64,000 bases of DNA, from contig UQKM01000002.1 of the NCBI GenBank assembly GCA_900541685.1, positions 1 to 64,000 on the forward strand, given 5' to 3'. The stretch comes from an uncultured Collinsella sp. GTDB lineage: Bacteria; Actinomycetota; Coriobacteriia; Coriobacteriales; Coriobacteriaceae. A program made the translations under genes and the position numbers. This document shows, piece by piece, positions 56,944 through 64,000 of the stretch; the stretch's first letter is position 1; each line of letters starts with the position of its first letter. The notes beneath the pieces are model-generated. The model had not been told where the DNA came from, searched no databases, and saw only the letters and a program-made list of their open reading frames with translations.

Positions 56944-57741
56944 ATGGGTCTTGAAGGAATCAAGCTGATTGCATGCGATTTGGACGGCACGTTGCTGCAT
57001 CCGGGGGAGCGCGAGCCGCGTTCCGAGGCCTTTGAGCTCATCGATGAGCTGCATCGTCGCGGTATCGTGTTTATGCCGGCGAGCGGCCGTCAATATGCGA
57101 GCTTGCGCTATCTGTTTGCCCCGGTGGCCGATGAGCTCGCCTATGTATGCGAAAACGGAGCTCTGGTGATGAGCGAGGGGCGTGCCGTTGTCAAGCGTTC
57201 CATGGAGCGTAGCCTTGCTATGGATATCGCGAATGCCGTGGTTGCGTATCCCCATGCCGACGTGACCCTTTCGTGTGAGGGGCACCTCTACACCATGAGC
57301 GGCAACGATGCGTTCGTCGATCATTTGCGCTATGAGGTCCACTGCGATGTGGCGGTGGTCGACCGTCCCGAGGACATCGAAGAGGACGTCATTAAGATTG
57401 CCTTCCAGACGCCCGAGGTGAATCAGCCGGCGGCCCTGGAGTATTTCGAGCGTCTCTTTAGCGACCGTGTCGACGTGATGACGTCGGGAACCGAATGGAC
57501 GGACTTTATCGGCTTTGATTCGGGTAAGGGTTCCGCGCTTGCCGATTACGGTCGTGCCCTGGGTATTTCGCCCGATGAGATGATGGCGTTTGGCGATAAC
57601 GAAAACGACCGTGACATGCTCAACGTAGTGGGCCATCCTTATCTAATGGAGAGCTGCAATCCCTCTATGCGTGGCATCAACGACCGCGTCCGTTACGTGC
57701 ACACGGTCGAAGAAGAACTGCGCCGTCTGCTCGCCGAGTAG
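56944..57741 (+). CDS. Cof-type HAD-superfamily hydrolase
   Basis: A 265-residue HAD phosphatase of the Cof/YbjI-type with a large C2 cap. Motif I is CDLDGTLL near residue 11 (nucleophile Asp), motif II is PASGRQ, and motif IV is AFGDNENDRDML near residue 220. Family members dephosphorylate sugar phosphates or cofactors; the substrate cannot be told. Start ATG 56944 with GGGGGAAAG upstream. It is separated from the Fur-family gene by a long convergent hairpin. Confidence 0.88.
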   Translation: MGLEGIKLIACDLDGTLLHPGEREPRSEAFELIDELHRRGIVFMPASGRQYASLRYLFAPVADELAYVCENGALVMSEGRAVVKRSMERSLAMDIANAVVAYPHADVTLSCEGHLYTMSGNDAFVDHLRYEVHCDVAVVDRPEDIEEDVIKIAFQTPEVNQPAALEYFERLFSDRVDVMTSGTEWTDFIGFDSGKGSALADYGRALGISPDEMMAFGDNENDRDMLNVVGHPYLMESCNPSMRGINDRVRYVHTVEEELRRLLAE

Positions 57742-57747
57742 GTTTTC

Positions 57748-57811
57748 GGGACATACCTAGAAATCTACTTTTTGCTGCAAAGTGCGAAAAGGTGGATTTA
57801 AGGCATGTCCC
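57748..57811. terminator. Long hairpin between convergent genes
   Basis: Outer GGGACAT (57748-57754) and ATGTCCC (57805-57811) enclose an imperfect stem AAATCTACTTTTT / AAAAGGTGGATTT. It has T runs on both strands and could terminate transcription in both directions. Confidence 0.7.
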
Positions 57812-57817
57812 AAACAT

Positions 57818-58198
57818 CTACCGGCAGTCGGGGCAGAGACCCTCGAAGATGGTGTAGTGCGACGTGACGTGCCAGCCGATTTGCTCGGACGCCTTGGCGT
57901 CGAGCTGGGCATCGAAGGGGAGCGGTACGTCGATGACGCGGCTGCACGAGGTGCAGATGATATGTGCGTGCGGCTCGATGGTGCGATCGAAACGACTTCC
58001 GCCCGGCGTCTTGATGGAGAGAATCTCGCCGGCGTCGGCCAAGAGATTGAGGTTGCGGTAGACCGTACCGCGGCTGATTTTGTCATCCTGCGCGCGCACG
58101 ACGTTGTAGATTTCGTCGGCGGTGGGATGGTTATAGCTTTGGCGCACGGCGTCAAGAACCAGCTTTCGCTGCCTGGTATTCCTTCTTTGCACCGCCAT
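57818..58198 (-). CDS. Fur/PerR-family metalloregulator
   Basis: A 126-residue Fur-family repressor. The winged helix spans residues ~5-80 (TADEIYNVVRAQDDKISRGTVYRNLNLLADAGEI). The regulatory metal site is HAHIICTSC, and structural-zinc cysteines form CTSC and CPDC at the very C-terminus. PerR, Fur or Zur cannot be decided from the residues seen; the pattern and the short length are closest to PerR-like proteins. It lies 61 bases downstream of the acylphosphatase gene, possibly on one transcript. Confidence 0.87.
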   Translation of the reverse strand: MAVQRRNTRQRKLVLDAVRQSYNHPTADEIYNVVRAQDDKISRGTVYRNLNLLADAGEILSIKTPGGSRFDRTIEPHAHIICTSCSRVIDVPLPFDAQLDAKASEQIGWHVTSHYTIFEGLCPDCR

Positions 58199-58259
58199 GC
58201 GCCTCGCCTCTTTTCTATCAACGGTCGTAGGTAAATGATACCGTATTTAGCACACAATA

Positions 58260-58670
58260 CTAATAACGAGGAATGAAACCGTCTTCATTGGCAAGTGGGG
58301 CTCGGGTCTGGGCGTCTACGAGGCGAAAACGCGTTCCCATGCGCTCATAGGAGGCATGAAGCGCCTCGAGATGAGACAGGATGTTTGCCGGAGCTCCCTG
58401 TATCTCCATCTCGACTGACCCGTCTTCCATGTTGCTCACCCAGCCGGTGAGTGCGCGTGCCTGTGCGAGGTTGGTGTTGGTAAAGCGGAAACCGACGCCC
58501 TGGACCTGCCCCTCCCACCGCAGGAAATAGCGCAGGGGAGTGTCTTGAGTGGCCTCGTCGCTTGCGAGCACAGCAAGCCTGCGACGCAGCTCGAGCTCGA
58601 CGTTTGATGGTTTTTGAGGCTCTCGACTGCCGCCGGTGACGCTGGAGAAGAACGTATCGAGGAAGCCCAT
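58260..58670 (-). CDS. Acylphosphatase with N-terminal extension
   Basis: A 136-residue protein. Residues ~47-136 form an acylphosphatase domain with GQVQGVGFRFTN (catalytic Arg) and GWVSNMEDGSVEMEIQG (catalytic Asn). The first ~45 residues (MGFLDTFFSSVTGG and a charged helix) are an extension lacking in typical ~90-residue enzymes. Acylphosphatases hydrolyse acyl phosphates such as carbamoyl-phosphate. The ATG lies 2 bases after the TAG of the Gfo/Idh gene, so the two are coupled. Confidence 0.82.
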   Translation of the reverse strand: MGFLDTFFSSVTGGSREPQKPSNVELELRRRLAVLASDEATQDTPLRYFLRWEGQVQGVGFRFTNTNLAQARALTGWVSNMEDGSVEMEIQGAPANILSHLEALHASYERMGTRFRLVDAQTRAPLANEDGFIPRY

Positions 58671-58672
58671 CG

Positions 58673-59779
58673 CTAGGCCAGCTTGTCTGCGTCGGCCGGG
58701 AAGGTAATGCCGGCCTGCTGGCGCACGGCATCCATGATGCGCAGCGAGACGAGCGTGACATCGCGGTAGTGGCCAAGCTCGTGGCGTCCCGCCGGGGTCT
58801 CCCAAATCTCTTCCTTAACGTTATCGATGCCGCCGATGGCGGTGATAAAGTCTGTGAGCTCGTATTCCATAGTGTTGCTCGATTTGGGCAGGTCGAGCAC
58901 GCGGCCGTTATCTCCCTGTTCGCGCAGTGCCTCGGTCGCCGAGCCGCGTACGACGTCGCCGCGATAGTCGATGCGGACGTTGCGGGGCGTGGACAGATGG
59001 TCGATCTGGATAGTGCCACGCTCGCCTTCGATCTGCGAGGGCAGCAGGTCATTCGTAGTTTTGGAGTGCGCGAGCTCGACGGAGATCCGGCCACCGCCGT
59101 AGCTGGCGAGGATGGAACCGCAGCCGTCGATGGGGCCGTGCGTGAGCTGTCGCGTGGTGGGATCGAGCAGAGTGGTCATGCTCGTAAGGCCGGAGGGCAT
59201 GCCGAAAATCTCGACCATGGGCTCGACGGCGTAGACGCCAATGTCCATGAGGGAACCCGATGCCATATTGCAGTCGAAGATATTGGTGGCGCGTCCCGCG
59301 AGAATCTCGTTGTAGCGCGAGGAATACTTGCCAAAGCGCAATGAGGCGCGGCGGATGGGGGCGATCTCGCCCAGGGCGTCCTCGATGGCGTGGAAGGCGG
59401 GATCGTGGAGGGGACGCATGGCCTCGAGGGCCACGACACCTGCTGCCTCGGCAGCGCGGAAGACTTCCAGCGCCTGCGCTTCGGTGACGCAGAAGGGTTT
59501 CTCGACGATGACGTGCTTGCCACCGGCGATGCAGGCAAGGGCCTGCTCGTAGTGGAGCGCATTGGGGCTGCCGATGTAGACGGCGTCGACGTCGTCGGCG
59601 GACGCAAGCTCGTCAAGTGCGGTGAAGTTACGCTCGCCGCCGTGTTCGGTGGTAAAGGCGGCGCCGCGCTCGGCATCGCGCGAGAGCGTGCCCACAAACG
59701 CGGCTTGGTCGTTGGCGTTGACGACCTGGATAAAGTCGTCGGTAATCATGGATGTGCCGATGGTCGCTATACGCAGCAT
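58673..59779 (-). CDS. Gfo/Idh/MocA-family NAD(P)-dependent oxidoreductase
   Basis: A 368-residue dehydrogenase. It has an N-terminal Rossmann fold (IATIGTSMITDDF; glycine motif atypical), the family EKP motif in HVIVEKPFCVT near residue 95, and a C-terminal alpha/beta domain with NMASGSLMDIGVYAVE. Substrate, probably a sugar or polyol derivative, is unknown. Start: ATG 59779 preceded by GAGGGGG. It heads a possible three-gene unit with the acylphosphatase and the Fur-family gene. Confidence 0.87.
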   Translation of the reverse strand: MLRIATIGTSMITDDFIQVVNANDQAAFVGTLSRDAERGAAFTTEHGGERNFTALDELASADDVDAVYIGSPNALHYEQALACIAGGKHVIVEKPFCVTEAQALEVFRAAEAAGVVALEAMRPLHDPAFHAIEDALGEIAPIRRASLRFGKYSSRYNEILAGRATNIFDCNMASGSLMDIGVYAVEPMVEIFGMPSGLTSMTTLLDPTTRQLTHGPIDGCGSILASYGGGRISVELAHSKTTNDLLPSQIEGERGTIQIDHLSTPRNVRIDYRGDVVRGSATEALREQGDNGRVLDLPKSSNTMEYELTDFITAIGGIDNVKEEIWETPAGRHELGHYRDVTLVSLRIMDAVRQQAGITFPADADKLA

Positions 59780-59854
59780 GTATCCCCCTCGTGCCGTTCG
59801 GTTTACAGGATGAGTGTAGCGCGAGGGGGCAGGAAATAGCGTGCGAAAACGCCG

Positions 59855-60340
59855 TTACAGGTCGCTCTCGTTAAAGCCGGTATCGATATCGAGGTTGCTG
59901 CCGTCGGCCGCCGTGGTGGCAAGCTCATCGCAGCGCTCGTTGAGCTCGTGGCCGGCGTGACCCTTAACCCAGATGAACTCAACCTTGTGCTTGCTTTTGG
60001 CGGCAAGCAGGCGCTCCCACAGGTCGCGGTTCTTGACGGGCTGCTTGTTGGCAGTTTTCCACGCGCGCTTTTTCCAGCCGTCGATCCAGTGTTTGTTGAA
60101 GGCGTTGACGACGTACTGCGAATCGGAATGGACCTCGACCTCGCAGGGGCGGTTGAGTGCCTCGAGCGCCACGATAACGGCCATGAGCTCCATGCGGTTG
60201 TTGGTGGTCTTGGCGTAACCGCGCGAAAGCTCGGAGGTGAAGGTCTTGCCGGCGGGGTTGGTGTATTTGAGCACGGCGCCGTAGCCGCCGCGTCCCGGAT
60301 TTGATCGGGCCGAGCCGTCGGTATAGATGATGACCTTCAC
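59855..60340 (-). CDS. rnhA: Ribonuclease HI
   Basis: A 161-residue RNase HI that degrades RNA in RNA-DNA hybrids. The catalytic carboxylates are in IIYTDGSARSNPGRGGYG, RMELMAVIVALEAL, HSDSQYVV and, near the C-terminus, RCDELAT. The basic handle (WKKRAWKTANKQPVKNRDLW) is present. Start is GTG 60340 with AAAGGA upstream (…CCATGTGAAG; the ATG two bases earlier is out of frame). Confidence 0.94.
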   Translation of the reverse strand: MKVIIYTDGSARSNPGRGGYGAVLKYTNPAGKTFTSELSRGYAKTTNNRMELMAVIVALEALNRPCEVEVHSDSQYVVNAFNKHWIDGWKKRAWKTANKQPVKNRDLWERLLAAKSKHKVEFIWVKGHAGHELNERCDELATTAADGSNLDIDTGFNESDL

Positions 60341-60439
60341 ATGGTTCCTTTCATTGGGTACGTTTCGTGTGAGTGACCATTGTAGCGCCATGCCCGCCGG
60401 GGGCTAGCAATCTACGATTTCTACCCCGTCTTCCGACAG

Positions 60440-61342
60440 TTAGTTGGCATGGATGATGCGGTTGAGCTCGTCGAGGTATTGCTGCAAGAGGGGAGAGGGC
60501 TTGCGCTCGTCGTGCATGATATAGCCTACGTGCATCGTTGGGGCGTCTGCTAACGGGATCGATGCCATACCCCATTGCATTTCATTGGAGAGGACACCGG
60601 TCGACAGGGTGTAACCGTTCGACGTGATAAGTAAGTTAGTAAGTGTTCCGCGGTCCGAGATTCGTATGTTGCGGTCGCAAGGGATATAGCTAAAAGGTTC
60701 CTCGGCGTAATAGAAGGAGTTTGAGGTTCCCTGCTCAAAGCTATAACGCGTATAGGGTGTGAGGTCGGCAAGGGACAGCTGCGGGCGGCGGGCAAGCGGG
60801 TGGCGCTCGCTAACGAAGACGTGGACCGTCGCGTCGAATAGGGGATGGAAGCTCGCACGGGCATCGGCGAAGGCCTTTTGCAGAACGCGGGCGTTAAAGC
60901 CGTCCAGATACAGAATGCCGATGTCGCTGCGAAACGCGCGGACGTCATCGATGATCTGCGATGTGGTGGTCTCGCGCATGATGAACTCGAACTTGCTGTC
61001 GCGGCAGCGCTCGACCACGTTGACAAAGGCCTCGACCGAAAAGGCGTAGTGCTGGGCGGAAATGGCGAGGCGGGCTTGCGGGGTGCCGCCGTCCTCGTAG
61101 CGGGCCTCGAGCATGTCGGCCTGCTCTACGACCTGGCGCGCATAGCCCAAAAGCTCGGTGCCGTCGTTGGTGAGCGTGACGCCGCGGCTGGAGCGCGTAA
61201 AGATCTCCAGATGGAGTTCCTGTTCCAGGCTTTTGACGGCGTTTGAGATGTTGGACTGAGCGGTATAGAGGCGCTGAGCTGCGGCGTTGATTGAGCCGGA
61301 CTCTGCCACGGCAATCAGAAAACGAAGCTGCTGAAGGGTCAT
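60440..61342 (-). CDS. LysR-family transcriptional regulator
   Basis: A 300-residue LTTR. The N-terminal winged helix-turn-helix is LQQLRFLIAVAESGSINAAAQRLYTAQSNISNAVKSLEQEL, and the effector domain follows from about residue 90. LysR proteins generally control a divergent neighbour, here the O-acetylhomoserine sulfhydrylase at 61618, so an acetylserine or acetylhomoserine-type co-inducer as in CysB/MetR relatives is plausible. The 275-base shared spacer holds a palindrome GATAGCTATC near its own start codon. Confidence 0.87.
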   Translation of the reverse strand: MTLQQLRFLIAVAESGSINAAAQRLYTAQSNISNAVKSLEQELHLEIFTRSSRGVTLTNDGTELLGYARQVVEQADMLEARYEDGGTPQARLAISAQHYAFSVEAFVNVVERCRDSKFEFIMRETTTSQIIDDVRAFRSDIGILYLDGFNARVLQKAFADARASFHPLFDATVHVFVSERHPLARRPQLSLADLTPYTRYSFEQGTSNSFYYAEEPFSYIPCDRNIRISDRGTLTNLLITSNGYTLSTGVLSNEMQWGMASIPLADAPTMHVGYIMHDERKPSPLLQQYLDELNRIIHAN

Positions 61343-61617
61343 CGGCGCCCGTCCTTTCGATAGCTATCTAAAAAACCGATAACAGGTTAGCGCTTTTAAG
61401 TGATTGACCGAGCGATGCAACGCTCGTACTATTCAAAACACACAAAGGCGGTAGGTAATAAGGCCCACCACGTGAACGGGATGTCGAAAGGAGATCCGCA
61501 CATGAATTGCTTGCCAAGACGAATGCCGGGCTCCTGTTTGCGCCCGTTGGCGTAATCAGGAGACAGCGACTTACTTCTCTTACTCTTATTTACTTCTATT
61601 TGATCAAGGAGATCATC
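61343..61617. promoter_or_regulatory. Divergent promoter region lysR / metY
   Basis: The 275-base spacer has the perfect palindrome GATAGCTATC (61359-61368), close to the lysR ATG and suitable for autoregulation, and an imperfect ATAACAGGTTAG repeat just after it. AAGGAG (61606-61611) is the ribosome-binding site of metY. The spacer's end is rich in TTACTTCT-like T-rich repeats (61570-61600). Confidence 0.5.
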
Positions 61618-62928
61618 ATGAGCCAGTTCATCAACAACCCCGAGCACGCCTTTGGTTTCGATACCCTGCAGCTGCACGTTGGCCAGGAGAGCGCCGATCC
61701 CGCATCCGACTCCCGCGCCGTGCCTATCTACCAGACCACGAGCTATGTGTTCCGCAACTCCCAGCACGCCGCCGACCGCTTTGGTCTTGCCGACGCCGGC
61801 AACATCTACGGCCGTCTGACCAACTCCACCCAGGGCGTCTTCGAGGACCGTATCGCCGCACTCGAGGGTGGCGTGGCGGGTCTTGCCGTCGCCTCCGGTG
61901 CTGCTGCCATCACCTATACCCTGCAGGCTCTTGCCCAGGCCGGTGACCACGTGGTAGCTCAGAAGACCATCTACGGTGGCTCCTACAACCTGCTGGAGCA
62001 CACGCTCTCCCAGTTTGGTGTCGAGACCACGTTTGTCGATGCCCACAACCTGGAAGAGGTCGAGGGTGCCATCAAGGACAACACTACGGTCATCTATCTC
62101 GAGACGCTCGGCAACCCCAACTCCGACATCCCCAACATCGACGCCATCTCCGAGGTCGCCAAGAAGCACGGCCTGCCGGTCGTCGTCGATAACACCTTCG
62201 GCACCCCGTATCTGTTCCGTCCGCTGGAGCATGGCGCCAACATCGTCGTCCACTCCGCGACCAAGTTCATCGGCGGTCACGGCACCTCGCTGGGCGGTGT
62301 GATCGTCGACGGCGGTAACTTCGATTGGAAGGCGAGCGGAAAGTACGCCCAGATCGCTGAGCCCAACCCCTCCTACCACGGTGTTTCGTTTGCCGAGGCC
62401 GCCGGTCCCGCCGCCTTCGCAACCTATGTCCGCGCAATCCTGCTGCGTGACGAGGGCGCCTGCATCAGCCCGTTCAACGCCTGGGTCCTGCTCCAGGGCA
62501 CCGAGACTCTGTCGCTGCGCGTCGACCGCCATGTCGAGAACACCAAGAAGGTCGTTGAGTTCCTGGCTGGTGACAGCCACGTCGCCAAGGTGAACCACCC
62601 GAGCCTGCCTGAGCACCCCGATCACGAGCTCTATCAGAAGTACTTCCCACGTGGCGGTGCCTCGATCTTTACCTTTGAGATTAAGGGTGGCCAGGAGGCA
62701 GCTTGGAAGTTCATCGATCATCTGCAGGTGTTCTCGCTGCTCGCCAACGTGGCCGACGTCAAGTCGCTCGTCGTGCACCCGGCTACCACCACGCACTCCC
62801 AGCTCTCTGCCGAGGAGCTCGCCGAGCAGAACATCACGCCCTCCACGATCCGTCTTTCCATCGGTACCGAGAACGCCGAGGATATCATTTGGGATCTGAA
62901 GCAGGCCTTCGCCGCGCTGGACGAGTAA
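61618..62928 (+). CDS. metY: O-acetylhomoserine sulfhydrylase (Cys/Met metabolism PLP enzyme)
   Basis: A 436-residue PLP enzyme of the cystathionine-gamma-synthase family. The N-terminal FGFDTLQLHVGQESADPASDSRAVPIYQTTSYVF and total length (MetY proteins are ~430 residues; MetB/MetC ~390) point to O-acetylhomoserine aminocarboxypropyltransferase. The PLP lysine is in HSATKFIGGHG, preceded by VVDNTFGTPYLFRP. It would make homocysteine from O-acetylhomoserine and sulfide. Start ATG 61618 with AAGGAG. Methionine gamma-lyase is a less likely alternative. Codon bias is strong. Confidence 0.9.
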   Translation: MSQFINNPEHAFGFDTLQLHVGQESADPASDSRAVPIYQTTSYVFRNSQHAADRFGLADAGNIYGRLTNSTQGVFEDRIAALEGGVAGLAVASGAAAITYTLQALAQAGDHVVAQKTIYGGSYNLLEHTLSQFGVETTFVDAHNLEEVEGAIKDNTTVIYLETLGNPNSDIPNIDAISEVAKKHGLPVVVDNTFGTPYLFRPLEHGANIVVHSATKFIGGHGTSLGGVIVDGGNFDWKASGKYAQIAEPNPSYHGVSFAEAAGPAAFATYVRAILLRDEGACISPFNAWVLLQGTETLSLRVDRHVENTKKVVEFLAGDSHVAKVNHPSLPEHPDHELYQKYFPRGGASIFTFEIKGGQEAAWKFIDHLQVFSLLANVADVKSLVVHPATTTHSQLSAEELAEQNITPSTIRLSIGTENAEDIIWDLKQAFAALDE

Positions 62929-62991
62929 GGCGACTTGTGCAAGGACCCCTTGCGACTCGATAGGTATAACTGCATAAAATGCCTGCTCAAG

Positions 62992-63028
62992 GCGCCTGCG
63001 CGAACAATGGTTGCACGGGCGCTTTTTT
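62992..63028 (+). terminator. Intrinsic terminator after metY
   Basis: GCGCCTGCGCGAAC pairs imperfectly with GTTGCACGGGCGC (62992-63022), followed by six T. Confidence 0.82.
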
Positions 63029-63239
63029 GCATAGAGAGGGTGCTAAAACAGGGCTTTTGGCACGCTTTATGCATTCGAGTTGTGGAAAACTCCTGTTAAG
63101 AGGATGTGAGTTTTACGCAATTGACGTGCGCCTTTTGAGTAAAACCGCAGGTCGCGATTTGCTCGGGGTACTATGCAGCGCGATCGAATCACACGCAGCT
63201 CAAACGCAGCAAAAACACACTACGGAGGTTTCCAGCTAC
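63029..63239 (+). promoter_or_regulatory. 5' region of the terminal secreted-protein gene
   Basis: The 210 bases contain no gene. GAGTTTTAC (63109-63117) and GAGTAAAAC (63137-63145) form a partial inverted repeat around TTGACG (63121-63126), and GGAGG (63224-63228) is the ribosome-binding site. Confidence 0.45.
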
Positions 63240-64000
63240 ATGAGGATCGATTCACGAAAACCGAAAGCCGCCGCCCTTTCCGCCGCTCTGACTGTGGCAC
63301 TTTTGGCGGGCGCCGGCGCAACTGATGCCCACGCGGCAACACTATCCGATACGGTCGGATCTGCGCCGTCCGAGGCGACGCTGGTGCAGCCCGTCGACTA
63401 CCGCGGCGACGGTTATGGCTCTATGCAGGAGTGGAACGCCTCGATGGGGGCAAAGCGCGACTCCCTGGAGATGCGCGCTCAGATCATTATGAATATGTAT
63501 GGCGACTATGCTACCGATGACGAGCGTGCTGTGTTGCAGGGTTGCATCGACGGTGCGGGTAGCCTGTTGACGATGGGGGAGGTCGACGCCAAGTCGACCG
63601 AGCTCGACGAGCTTCGCTCCACGCTTGAGGATGCCAAGCGCGAGGCGCTCGAGGCTGCCGCCGAGGCGGAGGCTGCCGCCGCCCAGGCTTCGTACTACAA
63701 CGCCGGTTACACTCCGTCCTACGCGTCTGCCGCGTCCTACGCGAACGGATCGGGCCTGACGCGCTCTGCGGGTGTCAATAACTACAACGGGCGCCGCGAG
63801 ACCTATTACAGCAGCAATGTGCTTTATCACTATCGCACGGGCGAATGGACTCAGGATTCTGAGGGCTTCTGGCGCGATTCCGACGGCTATTACGTTGTTG
63901 CCGCGGGCGATATGGCCCAGGGCTCGACCTTTACGGGCTCCAAGGGTGATTGCAAGGTCTATGACTCCGGCTGTGCTGCCGGAACCACCGACTACTACAC
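63240..64000 (+). CDS. Secreted protein of unknown function (3' end outside window)
   Basis: A partial gene, 253 codons visible with no stop. The start is ATG 63240 with GGAGG 11 bases upstream. Residues 1-33 form a Sec signal peptide (hydrophobic core ALSAALTVALLAGAGA, likely cut after AHA). An Ala/Glu-rich coiled-coil segment follows near residues 110-150 (EDAKREALEAAAEAEAAAAQ), then a Tyr/Ser-rich linker. The visible C-terminal part (WRDSDGYYVVAAGDMAQGS) resembles secreted cell-wall-associated proteins whose catalytic domain would lie beyond the window edge. I cannot name the function. Confidence 0.8.
   Translation, partial: MRIDSRKPKAAALSAALTVALLAGAGATDAHAATLSDTVGSAPSEATLVQPVDYRGDGYGSMQEWNASMGAKRDSLEMRAQIIMNMYGDYATDDERAVLQGCIDGAGSLLTMGEVDAKSTELDELRSTLEDAKREALEAAAEAEAAAAQASYYNAGYTPSYASAASYANGSGLTRSAGVNNYNGRRETYYSSNVLYHYRTGEWTQDSEGFWRDSDGYYVVAAGDMAQGSTFTGSKGDCKVYDSGCAAGTTDYY

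Overview
The window is a high-GC, densely coded chromosomal segment that most resembles a gut actinobacterium of the class Coriobacteriia, probably Collinsella or a close relative. This rests on recalled protein similarity, on the gene order uvrC...rapZ-whiA-gap-pgk-tpiA-secG, on a strictly anaerobic ribonucleotide reductase (nrdDG), and on gut-type sugar scavenging. No 16S sequence is present, so the genus is an inference.

Layout. (1) 0.1-0.3 kb: 5S rRNA, the end of an rrn operon. (2) 0.4-17.5 kb: housekeeping genes. These are coaE, a membrane-anchored lytic transglycosylase, all three excinuclease genes (uvrB, uvrA, uvrC), two FAD-dependent oxidoreductases and an Mrp ATPase on the minus strand, an LtaS-like phosphoglycerol transferase, ybaK and murJ. 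(3) 17.8-28.2 kb: an apparently complete sialic-acid uptake and catabolism island. It holds a Tat-type lipoprotein binding protein, a permease, a permease-ATPase fusion, an ATPase, two AXE1-family esterases (the second lacking its catalytic serine), nanA, nanK and nanE. (4) 28.3-35.5 kb: rapZ, whiA, then gap, pgk, tpiA, gpmI and secG. (5) 35.7-41.7 kb: a second oligopeptide ABC transporter (oppABCDF). (6) 41.7-48.2 kb: a repeat-rich spacer, tRNA-Leu, a PAS/GAF/PP2C phosphatase next to a fused STAS-HATPase protein (a partner switch), tRNA-Gly, tRNA-Cys, tRNA-Gly, a GH13 alpha-glucosidase, tRNA-Gly and tRNA-Val. (7) 48.6-53.9 kb: nrdD (with a NrdR-like box), a second repeat-rich spacer, nrdG, and a small folate operon (folE, an HD-domain gene, folB). 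(8) 53.9-64 kb: a YgjP-type metallopeptidase, a dipeptidase, a SlyD-like FKBP with a UreE-like protein, a HAD phosphatase, a Fur-family regulator, an acylphosphatase, a Gfo/Idh oxidoreductase, rnhA, a LysR regulator divergent from an O-acetylhomoserine sulfhydrylase, and the 5' part of a secreted protein.

How the genes work together. The sialate island would carry sialic acid to GlcNAc-6-phosphate, with possible de-O-acetylation. Lower glycolysis (gap to gpmI) lies directly downstream and could take the resulting carbon. The tRNA units share a promoter with an A/T palindrome abutting the -35 element. The most unusual structures are giant nested inverted repeats at 41.7-42.1 kb and 51.15-51.53 kb. 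They have unrelated stems but conserved internal linkers (ATTCCGCAG ... CCGAGGAC), and they occur as oppositely oriented pairs at both loci. I do not recognise this family.
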